Source of the DNA: Oceanimonas sp052119705
GTDB lineage: Bacteria > Pseudomonadota > Gammaproteobacteria > Enterobacterales > Aeromonadaceae
Direction of reading: 5' to 3'
DNA: 64,000 nucleotides
Assembly (NCBI RefSeq): GCF_052119705.1
Contig: NZ_JBGQOP010000005.1
Coordinates: 98,008-162,007, forward strand
Shown here: positions 42,308 to 50,322 of the stretch, one piece after another
How positions within the stretch are numbered: position 1 is the first letter of the stretch
Layout: each line of letters opens with the position of its first letter
Notes under the pieces: generated by a model
What the model was told of the DNA's origin: nothing
The model's database searches: none
The model's input: only the letters and a program-made list of their open reading frames with translations
Program-made: the position numbers and the translations under genes

Positions 42308-43168
42308 TTAGTGCAAGGTGGGCGGCTCATTAAACAGAGTTTTAATGTCTGCTTCTTCGAAAGTATATTCTTGGCCGCAATAGTCGCAATTCATCTCAAT
42401 TTTACCTTGCTCTGCTATCACATCGAGCGCTTCGACTTCGCCTATCTGCAACAAGGCGTGTTCGCATTTTTCACGGGAGCAGGTGCACTGAAAGCTGACG
42501 GTTTGTGGATCAAATACCCGCACCGCATCTTGGTGATATAAGCGATACAAGACTTCATGGGCGTCTAAGTGGAGCAGCTCCTCAGCCTTAATGGTCTGGG
42601 TGAGCGCTTCAAGGTGCGAGAAGTCGTCGCCTTGGCCATCCGGCAGTGCTTGTAACAGCATGCCAGCACAGCGCGGTGTAGCGTGGCTTAAGTCGGTAAA
42701 TAACCAAATGCGCGTGGTGAGCTGCTCGGATTGAGCGAAGTAATTCTCTAAGCTTTCACTTAACGAACGCTCGCCTAATTCCACTATGCCTTGATAGCGT
42801 TCGCCTTCATTTGGGGTAATGGTTATCGCTAAATAACCTTTGCCAACAATATCTGACAGCTGGTCGCTATTAGGCACTTCGCCTTCCCAGCGGGCCACAC
42901 CGCGTAACTGCTGCAGGTTATCGCCGTTGATCACCACCAAGGATACCGGGCCATCGCCTTGCAGTTGCACGGTAATGTGGCCTTCAAATTTCAAGGTAGC
43001 GGTTAGCAGGCTGGTGGCGGTAAGTAATTCACCGAGCAGGCGCTGCACCGGAGCCGGATATTGTTGCGAGGCGAGTACTTGCTGATAACTGTGCTGCAGT
43101 TGTACCAGTTCGCCGCGTACTTGATAGTTGTCGAACAAATAGCGATGCAGTGTGTCGATGTGAGTCAT
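42308..43168 (-). CDS. hslO: Redox-regulated chaperone Hsp33
   Basis: A 286-residue Hsp33. The C-terminal zinc switch is intact: CTC at about residues 233-235 and CDYC about 30 residues later, the four Cys residues that release zinc and form disulfides under oxidative stress. The N-terminal domain has RGELVQLQHSYQQVL. It follows hslR in the same direction, as in E. coli. Confidence 0.95.
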   Translation of the reverse strand: MTHIDTLHRYLFDNYQVRGELVQLQHSYQQVLASQQYPAPVQRLLGELLTATSLLTATLKFEGHITVQLQGDGPVSLVVINGDNLQQLRGVARWEGEVPNSDQLSDIVGKGYLAITITPNEGERYQGIVELGERSLSESLENYFAQSEQLTTRIWLFTDLSHATPRCAGMLLQALPDGQGDDFSHLEALTQTIKAEELLHLDAHEVLYRLYHQDAVRVFDPQTVSFQCTCSREKCEHALLQIGEVEALDVIAEQGKIEMNCDYCGQEYTFEEADIKTLFNEPPTLH

Positions 43169-43350
43169 AAAAATCCTGTCTGGCCTTGGGCCCTGGGGGC
43201 GATACTAAAAGGTTGAGTGCTAAGGGTTTGCTACTAAAGCTGTGTCATCTTAAATATGGGGGCAAGCTGGCGACTAACAAGGGCCAGTCTTGGACTTGGC
43301 TCTGTCTTTGTTTAGCTTACGGCTTCAAGCTTACCGCTGCCCGAAGGGCG

Positions 43351-43746
43351 TTATTCTTGCCCGTGTTTAATCTTTAGCAAAGAGCGGCGCTCTTTTTTAT
43401 CGGGCCGCCGCTCTGGGCTGGGCGCAAACTGAATATTGAGTTTACGTGCCTCGGCATTTTTTTCACATTTTTGAATACTGGCCGCCGTTTCTTCATACAA
43501 AGCTTGGGCTTGTTCGGCTTTGCCTCTGTGCTCAGATACTTCCAGCACTAAGACTTCTCGCTCGTCTGTGCCTTGGCGTAGTTTTATTAAGCTGCCTACT
43601 TCTACCACTTTACTCGGCTTGCTACGCTGATCATTATAATGCACCTTGCCGCCTTCAATCATGGTGCGAGCAAGACTGCGCGTCTTATAAAAACGGGCGG
43701 CCCATAACCATTTATCCAATCGCACACCGGCGTTTACTGCTTTCAT
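43351..43746 (-). CDS. hslR: Hsp15, ribosome-associated heat-shock protein
   Basis: A 131-residue S4-domain RNA-binding protein. VRLDKWLWAARFYKTRSLAR followed by IEGGKVHYNDQRSKPSKVV is the S4 alpha-L motif, and the C-terminus is very basic. Hsp15 binds 50S subunits carrying stalled nascent chains. It is upstream of hslO on the same strand. Confidence 0.93.
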   Translation of the reverse strand: MKAVNAGVRLDKWLWAARFYKTRSLARTMIEGGKVHYNDQRSKPSKVVEVGSLIKLRQGTDEREVLVLEVSEHRGKAEQAQALYEETAASIQKCEKNAEARKLNIQFAPSPERRPDKKERRSLLKIKHGQE

Positions 43747-43965
43747 AGGCTCGCTCTTTTGTCGTTAGCTGTTTGTTTTTATAAAAACGTGTCTTTATAA
43801 AAACAGACGATGCATGAGTCATGCTTAAAAAATAATGATACCAGAAGCTATGCTATTCGGCTGAGTAGGGAGTAGTTAAGCGACTTGCAGGCGCATATTG
43901 TAGGCAGACGTTTAGGCTAAGTTACGATAATCTCTGGGTAGGCTTAGCCAAAAGATGGAAGTAAC

Positions 43966-44523
43966 GTGGCGGATAACAAGCAAAAACCTCAAATTCTACA
44001 TACGGAGCTGGTGGCAGAGAGCCGCTTATTCAAGGTGGAGTCGGTACATCTTAGATTTAGTAATGGTGCTGAGCGCTTCTATGAACGCATGAAAAGCGGC
44101 GGCCGTGGCGCCGTTATGCTGATCCCTATGCTGGATGAAAGCACCATCTTATTGATCCGAGAATACGCCGCCGGCACCGACAGTTACGAGCTGGGTTTTC
44201 CTAAGGGGCTGATAGATCCCGGCGAAAATGCCTTTGAAGCCGGTAACAGAGAGTTGATGGAAGAGGTAGGGTATGGCGCCAAGCAACTTATCCCGTTAAA
44301 GCAAGTTACGCTGGCGCCGGGCTATTTTGGTAGCCGCATGGATATCTTATTGGCACGGGATCTGTATCCTGAGCAAAGAGAAGGGGATGAGCCGGAGCCA
44401 CTTGATGTGGTGCCTTGGCAGTTAGATCAACTGGATGCGTTGATGGCAAGGCCTGACTTCAGTGAAGCGCGCAGCATTTGTGGAGTCTACTTGCTGCAAA
44501 ATTGGCTCAATAAAAAGGAGTAA
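43966..44523 (+). CDS. nudE: ADP compounds hydrolase NudE
   Basis: A 185-residue Nudix enzyme that hydrolyses ADP-ribose, NADH and Ap3A-type compounds. The Nudix box is complete: GLIDPGENAFEAGNRELMEE followed by VGY. The GTG start at 43966 was taken because no ATG gives a normal length; AGATGGAAG lies upstream. cysQ begins 3 bp after its stop, so the two form an operon, as in other gammaproteobacteria. Confidence 0.92.
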   Translation: MADNKQKPQILHTELVAESRLFKVESVHLRFSNGAERFYERMKSGGRGAVMLIPMLDESTILLIREYAAGTDSYELGFPKGLIDPGENAFEAGNRELMEEVGYGAKQLIPLKQVTLAPGYFGSRMDILLARDLYPEQREGDEPEPLDVVPWQLDQLDALMARPDFSEARSICGVYLLQNWLNKKE

Positions 44524-44525
44524 AT

Positions 44526-45356
44526 ATGGATGTTTCTGCCTTGTTGCCCAGCGTGATTTTGGCCGCCCGTGAGTCGGGGGCGTTAATTTTATCGCTCTAC
44601 CATAGCGGCGACTATCAAGCACAGAATAAAGACGATAACAGCCCAGTCACGGATGCAGACTTGGCTGCACACCTGTTTTTAAAGCAGGCGCTGCGAGAGA
44701 TTGCCGATATTCCTGTGTTGTCAGAAGAAGGCTGTGAAGTTTCATTGGCTGAGCGCAACAGCTGGCCGCGCTATTGGCTGGTAGATCCATTGGATGGCAC
44801 TCAGGAGTTTATTGCCGGCAGCGGTGACTTTTCGACCATGATAGCCTTAATTGAGCACGGCAAGCCGGTGCTGGGCGTGGTCTTCGGTCCGGTGAACAAT
44901 CTTTTGTATTACGCGGTGAGCGGCCATGGCGCCTTTAAAGAAGCTAATGGGCAAACGCAGCGCATCAGCGCCAGCCATTATGATGCGAGTCAACCGCTGC
45001 GAGCGCTGCGCATTACCGTGAGTCGTCGGCAAAATGTTGACTGGGTGCGCGCGCGTCTGATCACGGATTTAGAATATGAGCTAGTGCCGCTGGGTTCGAG
45101 CTCGCTTAAGTCTTGCTTAGTCGCCGAAGGCGGCGCCGATATTTACATGCGCATTGGCCCTACCGGTGAGTGGGACACGGGCGCGACCCAGTGCATAGTC
45201 GAAGAGGCGGGCGGGCGTATCGTGGATCTTTACTTACAGCCTTTAAGTTATAACCAGCGTGACACCCTGATTAACCCCAACTTTATCACCATGGGCGATC
45301 CTGAACTGAACTGGCCCGAAATCTTGTGTAATCCGCAGGGTAATGGGGATAAATAG
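44526..45356 (+). CDS. cysQ: 3'(2'),5'-bisphosphate nucleotidase CysQ
   Basis: A 276-residue inositol-phosphatase-fold enzyme that removes PAP produced by sulfate assimilation. The metal sites are seen in SPVTDADLAAH, LSEEG, DPLDGTQEFIAGSGDF and the C-terminal GEWDTGATQCIVEEAGG. It follows nudE by 3 bp with AAAAAGGAG as ribosome-binding site. Confidence 0.95.
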   Translation: MDVSALLPSVILAARESGALILSLYHSGDYQAQNKDDNSPVTDADLAAHLFLKQALREIADIPVLSEEGCEVSLAERNSWPRYWLVDPLDGTQEFIAGSGDFSTMIALIEHGKPVLGVVFGPVNNLLYYAVSGHGAFKEANGQTQRISASHYDASQPLRALRITVSRRQNVDWVRARLITDLEYELVPLGSSSLKSCLVAEGGADIYMRIGPTGEWDTGATQCIVEEAGGRIVDLYLQPLSYNQRDTLINPNFITMGDPELNWPEILCNPQGNGDK

Positions 45357-45368
45357 TAGCCTTGCGGC

Positions 45369-45396
45369 AGCGGTAAGCCGTCAGCGAACAGTTAAA
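45369..45396 (+). repeat. AGCCGTC-type heptamer array after cysQ
   Basis: AGCGGTA, AGCCGTC, AGCGAAC and AGTTAAA follow in exact 7-bp steps 12 bp after the cysQ stop. The series closely resembles the greB array at 29756-29790. Confidence 0.65.
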
Positions 45397-45490
45397 CACA
45401 GATATTGTCGTGCCCGTCGCAACTCTCTGTTGATAAACAAGTGATGGCGATAAGGACAGCGTAGCGCCTATGGCGCTAAAAATTAGACAC

Positions 45491-45531
45491 AAAAAAACCG
45501 CAGTCAGCATTAAGCTAACTGCGGTTTTTTT
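45491..45531. terminator. Bidirectional terminator between cysQ and metJ
   Basis: AAAAAAACCGCAGT pairs with ACTGCGGTTTTTTT. It lies 8 bp beyond the metJ stop on the minus strand and serves cysQ on the plus strand. Confidence 0.9.
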
Positions 45532-45538
45532 ACGTGGT

Positions 45539-45871
45539 TTATTCTGCGTCGTCGACGTCGAAGTCTTCAATCTCAATGCCAAGGCTTGCCATGATATCGC
45601 GCGCCCGAGTAGGGATCTGATCGGACACGTCTTTACGCAAGTCATCATCTTGTGGCAAAGGCTGGCCGGTATAAGCATGTAAGAATGCTTCACACAGCAG
45701 CTCGCTGTTGGTGGCATGGCGCAAATTGTTCACCTGCCGCCGTGTGCGCTCATCGGTTAATATTTTTAATACCTTGAGAGGTATGGACACGGTAATCTTT
45801 TTTACCTGTTCATTTTTTTTGCCGTGTTCGGCGTAAGGGCTGATATAGTCGCCGTTCCATTCAGTTTTCAT
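45539..45871 (-). CDS. metJ: Methionine repressor MetJ
   Basis: A 110-residue ribbon-helix-helix repressor that uses S-adenosylmethionine as corepressor. YISPYAEHGKKNEQVKKITV, SIPLKVLKILTDERTRRQVN and NLRHATNSELLCEAFLHAYT are almost identical to the E. coli protein; only the acidic C-terminus differs. It diverges from metB, and MetJ-type boxes lie between them, so it likely controls itself and metBL. Confidence 0.97.
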   Translation of the reverse strand: MKTEWNGDYISPYAEHGKKNEQVKKITVSIPLKVLKILTDERTRRQVNNLRHATNSELLCEAFLHAYTGQPLPQDDDLRKDVSDQIPTRARDIMASLGIEIEDFDVDDAE

Positions 45872-45971
45872 TATCTACCCGCATCCATTATCTATCTGCA
45901 TCAAGTTATCAAAAGTAAAGATTACCGCGAGATTGTAACCCCTACACCTTATGTTGGCAATCCAACGGCTT

Positions 45972-46003
45972 AAGTCTCTAGCCGTCTAGGTGGCTTGACG
46001 GCC
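45972..46003. promoter_or_regulatory. Candidate MetJ operator (tandem met boxes)
   Basis: AGCCGTCT (45980-45987) matches the met-box consensus AGACGTCT at 7 of 8 bases. The adjoining 8-bp units AGGTGGCT, TGACGGCC and AAGTCTCT match at 4-5 bases, as is usual for the outer boxes of a MetJ array. The site is between divergent metJ and metB. Confidence 0.55.
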
Positions 46004-46120
46004 TGTTCGTGCTGAGTTACTGTGCGCGTAAGCAATAGCAAATCTAATCACAAAATACTGAAAACGATAGATTTAAAAACATATTTAAAAATAAGGCTGC
46101 CAGTGGGCAAAGGAGAGGAT

Positions 46121-47281
46121 ATGCCAGAATACCAGACTCAAACTAATGCGGTTCGCACCGGCATTGATACGGACACCCAGCATGGTGCCGTGGTTCCCCC
46201 TATTTACCTGACCAGCACCTTCTCCTTTGAAGACTTTGGCAAACAACGTCGTTTCGATTACGCCCGCTCGGGCAACCCGACCCGCCAAACCTTAATTGAT
46301 GCGCTCACCAAATTAGAAAAAGGCGCCGGCGGTGCGGTAACGGCCAGCGGCACTGGCACCATCAACCTGATCGTGACCTCGCAATTAAACGCCGATGATT
46401 TACTGATTGCGCCCCACGACTGCTACGGCGGCACCCATCGTCTGTTTAATGCCTTCGCCAAAAAAGGCCACTTTAAGGTGGAATACGTCGATCAAACCGA
46501 CGAAGTCGCGTTAGCCGCGGCCATGGCGAAAAAACCGAAGATGCTGTGGATTGAAACGCCGTCTAACCCTTTGTTGCGGGTGGTCGACATTGCCGCCTTG
46601 TGTGCGGCGGCCAAAAAAGTAGGCGCACTCAGCGTGGTAGATAACACCTTCTTATCGCCGATTTTACAGCAGCCACTGACCTTGGGCGCCGACTTAGTGG
46701 TGCACTCCACCACTAAGTACATTAATGGCCATTCGGATGCGCTGGGTGGGGCCGTGATTGCCGCCGATGCGACTTTGGCGGAAGAGCTGCGCTGGTGGGC
46801 TAACTGCTTAGGCGTAACCGGGCCGGCGTTTGATAACTATCAAACGCTGCGTGGCCTGCGCACGCTTGGGGTGCGTATGCGCCAACACTGCGAAAATGCG
46901 GATGCCATCTTGGCCTATCTGCAGACTCGCCCCGAGGTTAACGCCATTTATCATCCTAGTCTGCCCCATAGCCCAGGCCATGCAGTCGCGGCCCGCCAGC
47001 AGAAAGGCTTTGGTGCCATGCTCAGCTTCGAGCTGAACGTAGAGGAAGCGGGCATGCGTGCCTTCTTGGGCGAATTGCAGCTATTTTGCTTGGCAGAGTC
47101 GTTGGGCGGCGTAGAAAGTTTAATTGCCCACCCTGCCACTATGACCCATGCGGCCATGCCAGAAGCGGACCGTTTGACCGCCGGTATTACCGACCAACTG
47201 CTGCGCTTATCGGTCGGCATCGAAGATGTGCAGGACTTAATCGCCGATTTAGACAATGCATTTAAGGTGTTAAACAAGTAA
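46121..47281 (+). CDS. metB: Cystathionine gamma-synthase
   Basis: A 386-residue PLP enzyme that condenses an activated homoserine ester with cysteine in methionine synthesis. HSTTKYINGHSDALGG holds the PLP-binding Lys, YARSGNPTR binds phosphate, and SLGGVESLIAHPATMTH is the C-terminal signature. The ATG at 46121 has AAGGAGAGG upstream; the frame upstream to 46022 lacks similarity. Its stop overlaps metL at TAATG. Confidence 0.95.
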   Translation: MPEYQTQTNAVRTGIDTDTQHGAVVPPIYLTSTFSFEDFGKQRRFDYARSGNPTRQTLIDALTKLEKGAGGAVTASGTGTINLIVTSQLNADDLLIAPHDCYGGTHRLFNAFAKKGHFKVEYVDQTDEVALAAAMAKKPKMLWIETPSNPLLRVVDIAALCAAAKKVGALSVVDNTFLSPILQQPLTLGADLVVHSTTKYINGHSDALGGAVIAADATLAEELRWWANCLGVTGPAFDNYQTLRGLRTLGVRMRQHCENADAILAYLQTRPEVNAIYHPSLPHSPGHAVAARQQKGFGAMLSFELNVEEAGMRAFLGELQLFCLAESLGGVESLIAHPATMTHAAMPEADRLTAGITDQLLRLSVGIEDVQDLIADLDNAFKVLNK

Positions 47282-49719
47282 TGACTCAGCACAGCCAAAA
47301 TGAGGCGCTTAACACTCAGCGCGCGGTCCATAAATTTGGCGGCAGCAGTTTAGCCGATGCCGCGGGTTTGCTGCGCGTGGCCGATATTATTCGCAATGAG
47401 GGCCAAGCGGATGCATTGATAGTGGTGTCGGCCTCCGGAAAAACCACCAATCGCCTCATTGAGCTGCTTAATCTGTTTGATAGCGGCGACAGCGCCGCGG
47501 CCACCACGCTGGAAGGTATATACAGCTATCAGCAGGCGCTTATCGCCAACACGCTCCCTGAGACCGAGGCTGAACTGTTGCAAGCTTTGCTGGATACAGA
47601 CATCAACACCATAGCCCATGTGCTAGAAAGTCAGCGGCTCGATGATTATCAGCGCAACTTTATTCAAGCCTTTGGTGAGCAGTGGTCAGCTCGGCTGTTG
47701 AGTGCCTTACTTTGCAGCCAAGGTGTGGCTGCGGCTACCTTGGATGCTCGGGATTTTTTACGGGTCAGCGGTTCGCCGGTACAGGTGGACGATGCAGCCT
47801 CTCGCCAATTATTGGCGACTATTTTAAACGAGCAAAGCGAGCGTATCTTAGTGGTCACCGGCTTTATTGCCGGCGACCATCAAGGTCGCACCCGTTTATT
47901 GGGCCGTAATGGCTCGGATTTTAGCGCGACCTTGTTGGCCGCACTGGCCGACAGCTCACACACTACTATTTGGAGTGATGTGTCGGGCGTGTTTAGCGCC
48001 GACCCAAGACGCGTATCTGAAGCGCAATTATTGCCGCGCTTATCATTAGCTGAGGCCGCTGAATTGGCGCGTTTAGGCTCTAGCGTCTTGCATAGCCGCA
48101 CCTTGGGGCCGGTGGCCGAGAGCCGCCAGCAGTTGATGCTGCGCAGCAGTTATCACCCAGGTGATGGTCATACCCGTATCTTGCGCCATGATCCACGAGA
48201 TCCGGGTGCGCGCATCGTTACCTCGGTGGACGATGTGATCTTGATTGAGATGAACATCTCGGATCGCTATCAAGAGCGGGTGAATGCGCTTACCGATTGG
48301 CTGACTCGCCGTGAGCTGGTGCCCTTGGCTTGTAAGCGTCGCCCCGAGCGCAAGTTATGGCAAATAGCCTTTACCCCAGAGCAAGCACAGCAGGCGTTTT
48401 CTCTGTTGCGCGACCATCAACCGGCCGGCGGCTTTGAAGACTTGCAGCAGCGCGAAGGCTTTTCGTTAGTGGCCTTGGTGGGTAAGGGCGTGACCGCTCA
48501 GCCTGAGCAATGTTTGCATTTTTACCATGCGTTAAACGAGCAGCCGCTGGAATTTATTCAGCCGGCGAAAAACGGCCTCAGCCTAGTGAGTGTGGTGCGT
48601 AAGATGGTGTTGGAGCCGCTGCTATTGCGCCTGCATAACAGCTTGTTCAGCCGGCCTAAGCGCATTGGGCTGATCTTGTTTGGTCGCGGTAACATTGGCC
48701 AAGCTTGGCTGAAGTTATATCAAGCGCAACAAGCTGAGCTTGAGCAGCAACTCAATGTACAACTGACTTTGTTTGGTGCCTTTAACTCCCAAGGTGGAAT
48801 GTTATCTAGCCAAGGCTTAACCGTGGATCAAGTGCTGAATGATTTTCAACCAGAACCTGTGGCCTGGCCTCACTGGCTAGAAGAGGTTGCCGAGCATGGT
48901 TTTGATCAGCTGATAGCGCTCGATTTTACTGCTTCGAGCGCCTTAGTGACGCATTATCCGGCACTCGTGGCGCAGCGTATTCATTTGATTGCCGCCAACA
49001 AACTGGCCGGCGCGGCACCGCAAGCTATGTATTTGCCGCTGAAACAAAGCTTGCTTGAGCACAACGTGCAGTTTTTAAGCAATGCGACAGTTGGTGCGGG
49101 TTTGCCGGTGCAAAGCAGCATTAAGCAACTGCAACACTCGGGCGAAATGGTGCGCAGCATCAGTGGTATTTTCTCCGGTACCTTGAGCTGGTTATTTCAG
49201 TATTTTGATGGCAGCGAGCCATTTTCTGAGCTAGTGCTACAAGCTTGGCAACAAGGCTTAACCGAACCCGATCCGCGCGAAGATCTCAACGGCCAAGACG
49301 TACAGCGTAAGCTGGTGATCTTAGCTCGCGAAGCGGGCTTCGACATAGATCCGGCTAAGGTAAAAGTACAGAATCTGGTGCCCGAATCTTTGCTGTCGCT
49401 CGATAAAGAAGCCTTCTTCGACCGCTTAAACGAGCTGGATGGGTTTATGGTCGACGAGCTGGCTAAGGCCGAGGAAGTGGAGGGCGTGTTACGCCATGTG
49501 GCGCGCTTCGACGGCGCTACGGGTAAGGCCGAAGTGGGGCTAGAAGTGGTGAGCCGCGATCACGCCTTCGCCCACGTACGGCCCGGCGATAATGTGTTCG
49601 CCATCGAAACCACTCATTACCGCCAAAACCCCTTGGTTATTCAAGGGCCAGGCGCGGGCCGTGAAGTGACAGCCGGCGCCATGCAAGCCGACTTATGGCA
49701 ATTGCTGGAAAAACTGTGA
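47281..49719 (+). CDS. metL: Bifunctional aspartokinase / homoserine dehydrogenase II
   Basis: An 812-residue fusion enzyme catalysing the first and third steps from aspartate to homoserine. The kinase part starts with HKFGGSSLADAAGLLRVADI and includes GRNGSDFSATLLAALADSS; the dehydrogenase part starts near residue 460 with GLILFGRGNIGQAWLKLYQ, has NKLAGA and FLSNATVGAGLPV, and ends in a family-typical manner. It is translationally coupled to metB. A GTGAGGG-type array begins at its TGA. Confidence 0.96.
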   Translation: MTQHSQNEALNTQRAVHKFGGSSLADAAGLLRVADIIRNEGQADALIVVSASGKTTNRLIELLNLFDSGDSAAATTLEGIYSYQQALIANTLPETEAELLQALLDTDINTIAHVLESQRLDDYQRNFIQAFGEQWSARLLSALLCSQGVAAATLDARDFLRVSGSPVQVDDAASRQLLATILNEQSERILVVTGFIAGDHQGRTRLLGRNGSDFSATLLAALADSSHTTIWSDVSGVFSADPRRVSEAQLLPRLSLAEAAELARLGSSVLHSRTLGPVAESRQQLMLRSSYHPGDGHTRILRHDPRDPGARIVTSVDDVILIEMNISDRYQERVNALTDWLTRRELVPLACKRRPERKLWQIAFTPEQAQQAFSLLRDHQPAGGFEDLQQREGFSLVALVGKGVTAQPEQCLHFYHALNEQPLEFIQPAKNGLSLVSVVRKMVLEPLLLRLHNSLFSRPKRIGLILFGRGNIGQAWLKLYQAQQAELEQQLNVQLTLFGAFNSQGGMLSSQGLTVDQVLNDFQPEPVAWPHWLEEVAEHGFDQLIALDFTASSALVTHYPALVAQRIHLIAANKLAGAAPQAMYLPLKQSLLEHNVQFLSNATVGAGLPVQSSIKQLQHSGEMVRSISGIFSGTLSWLFQYFDGSEPFSELVLQAWQQGLTEPDPREDLNGQDVQRKLVILAREAGFDIDPAKVKVQNLVPESLLSLDKEAFFDRLNELDGFMVDELAKAEEVEGVLRHVARFDGATGKAEVGLEVVSRDHAFAHVRPGDNVFAIETTHYRQNPLVIQGPGAGREVTAGAMQADLWQLLEKL

Positions 49720-49742
49720 GGAGTGAATAGTGAGGGGTGAAG
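49717..49742 (+). repeat. GTGAAGG-type array beginning at the metL stop
   Basis: The stop TGA is followed by GGAGTGAATAGTGAGGGGTG, approximate 7-bp steps each carrying TGA. On the plus strand it reads outward from metL, like the arrays after minus-strand genes. Confidence 0.65.
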
Positions 49743-49787
49743 AACAGCGCCCAGCACCAAGCCGGTGTCTACTGTAGGTATGTGCTT

Positions 49788-49833
49788 GTAGTAGCGTGCT
49801 TTAGCCGCTAAAACCTGTGTAACAGGTTCTGAT
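49788..49833 (+). repeat. 46-bp dispersed repeat, copy B
   Basis: Inverted copy of 40381-40426 with three differences in 46 bases, containing TTTAGCCGCTAAA and the hairpin ACCTGTGTAACAGGT. Confidence 0.8.
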
Positions 49834-49843
49834 GTACAAAATG

Positions 49844-49895
49844 CACCCGTATATAAAAAAGGCTCCTAGATAGGAGCCTTTTTTATATACGGGTG
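49844..49895. terminator. Terminator with a 25-bp perfect stem after metL
   Basis: Positions 49844-49868 and 49871-49895 are perfect inverted copies separated by 2 bp, containing AAAAAAGGCTCCTA and TAGGAGCCTTTTTT with flanking CACCCGTATAT/ATATACGGGTG. It is a normal terminator core extended by 11 further pairs. The right flank runs directly into a GTGAAGAGTAAAGGG arm. Confidence 0.9.
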
Positions 49896-50310
49896 AAGAG
49901 TAAAGGGTTAATGGTTACCTGATTACGTATGAACTTCAGCCATGATGCGCGTTGTTTTGGTTTGTTCTTTGTAGCAGCCCGTCTCTTTAATAAAGAGGAC
50001 TTCGGCTGGCCAGCTTTGCTGGCTGTTACTGAGGTTTAGATTTAGACCAAAACACCAAACCGGGCCGAATAAATTGGCCCCTACAAGGTCAAAACACCAA
50101 ACTGAGCCTCATATTCTTTACCGAAGAGGCGGCACCTCCCTGTAACCTATTGAATTTATTGATACTGAACTCACTGATATATGGCTGAGCTTTGTGGGTA
50201 ATCAGGAATGGTTAAGAGCAATATCTAATTTTCAGACAGGATGCACTTTCTGGCGTCTTGATGTTATTTCGTCCACTTCACCCTTCACCCTTCACCCTTC
50301 ACCCTTCACG
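49891..50310. repeat. Repeat-filled spacer before the aspA stop
   Basis: A GTGAAGAGTAAAGGG arm at 49893-49907 is complementary in type to five CTTCAC units at 50276-50310, next to the aspA stop. Between them are a CCAGCTTTGCTGG hairpin (about 50007-50023) and GGGCCGAATAAATTGGCCCC followed by TACAAGGTCAAAAC (50048-50085), copies of the 3.8 kb repeats. No gene is present. Confidence 0.65.
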
Positions 50311-50322
50311 CTTTACCTTTAA

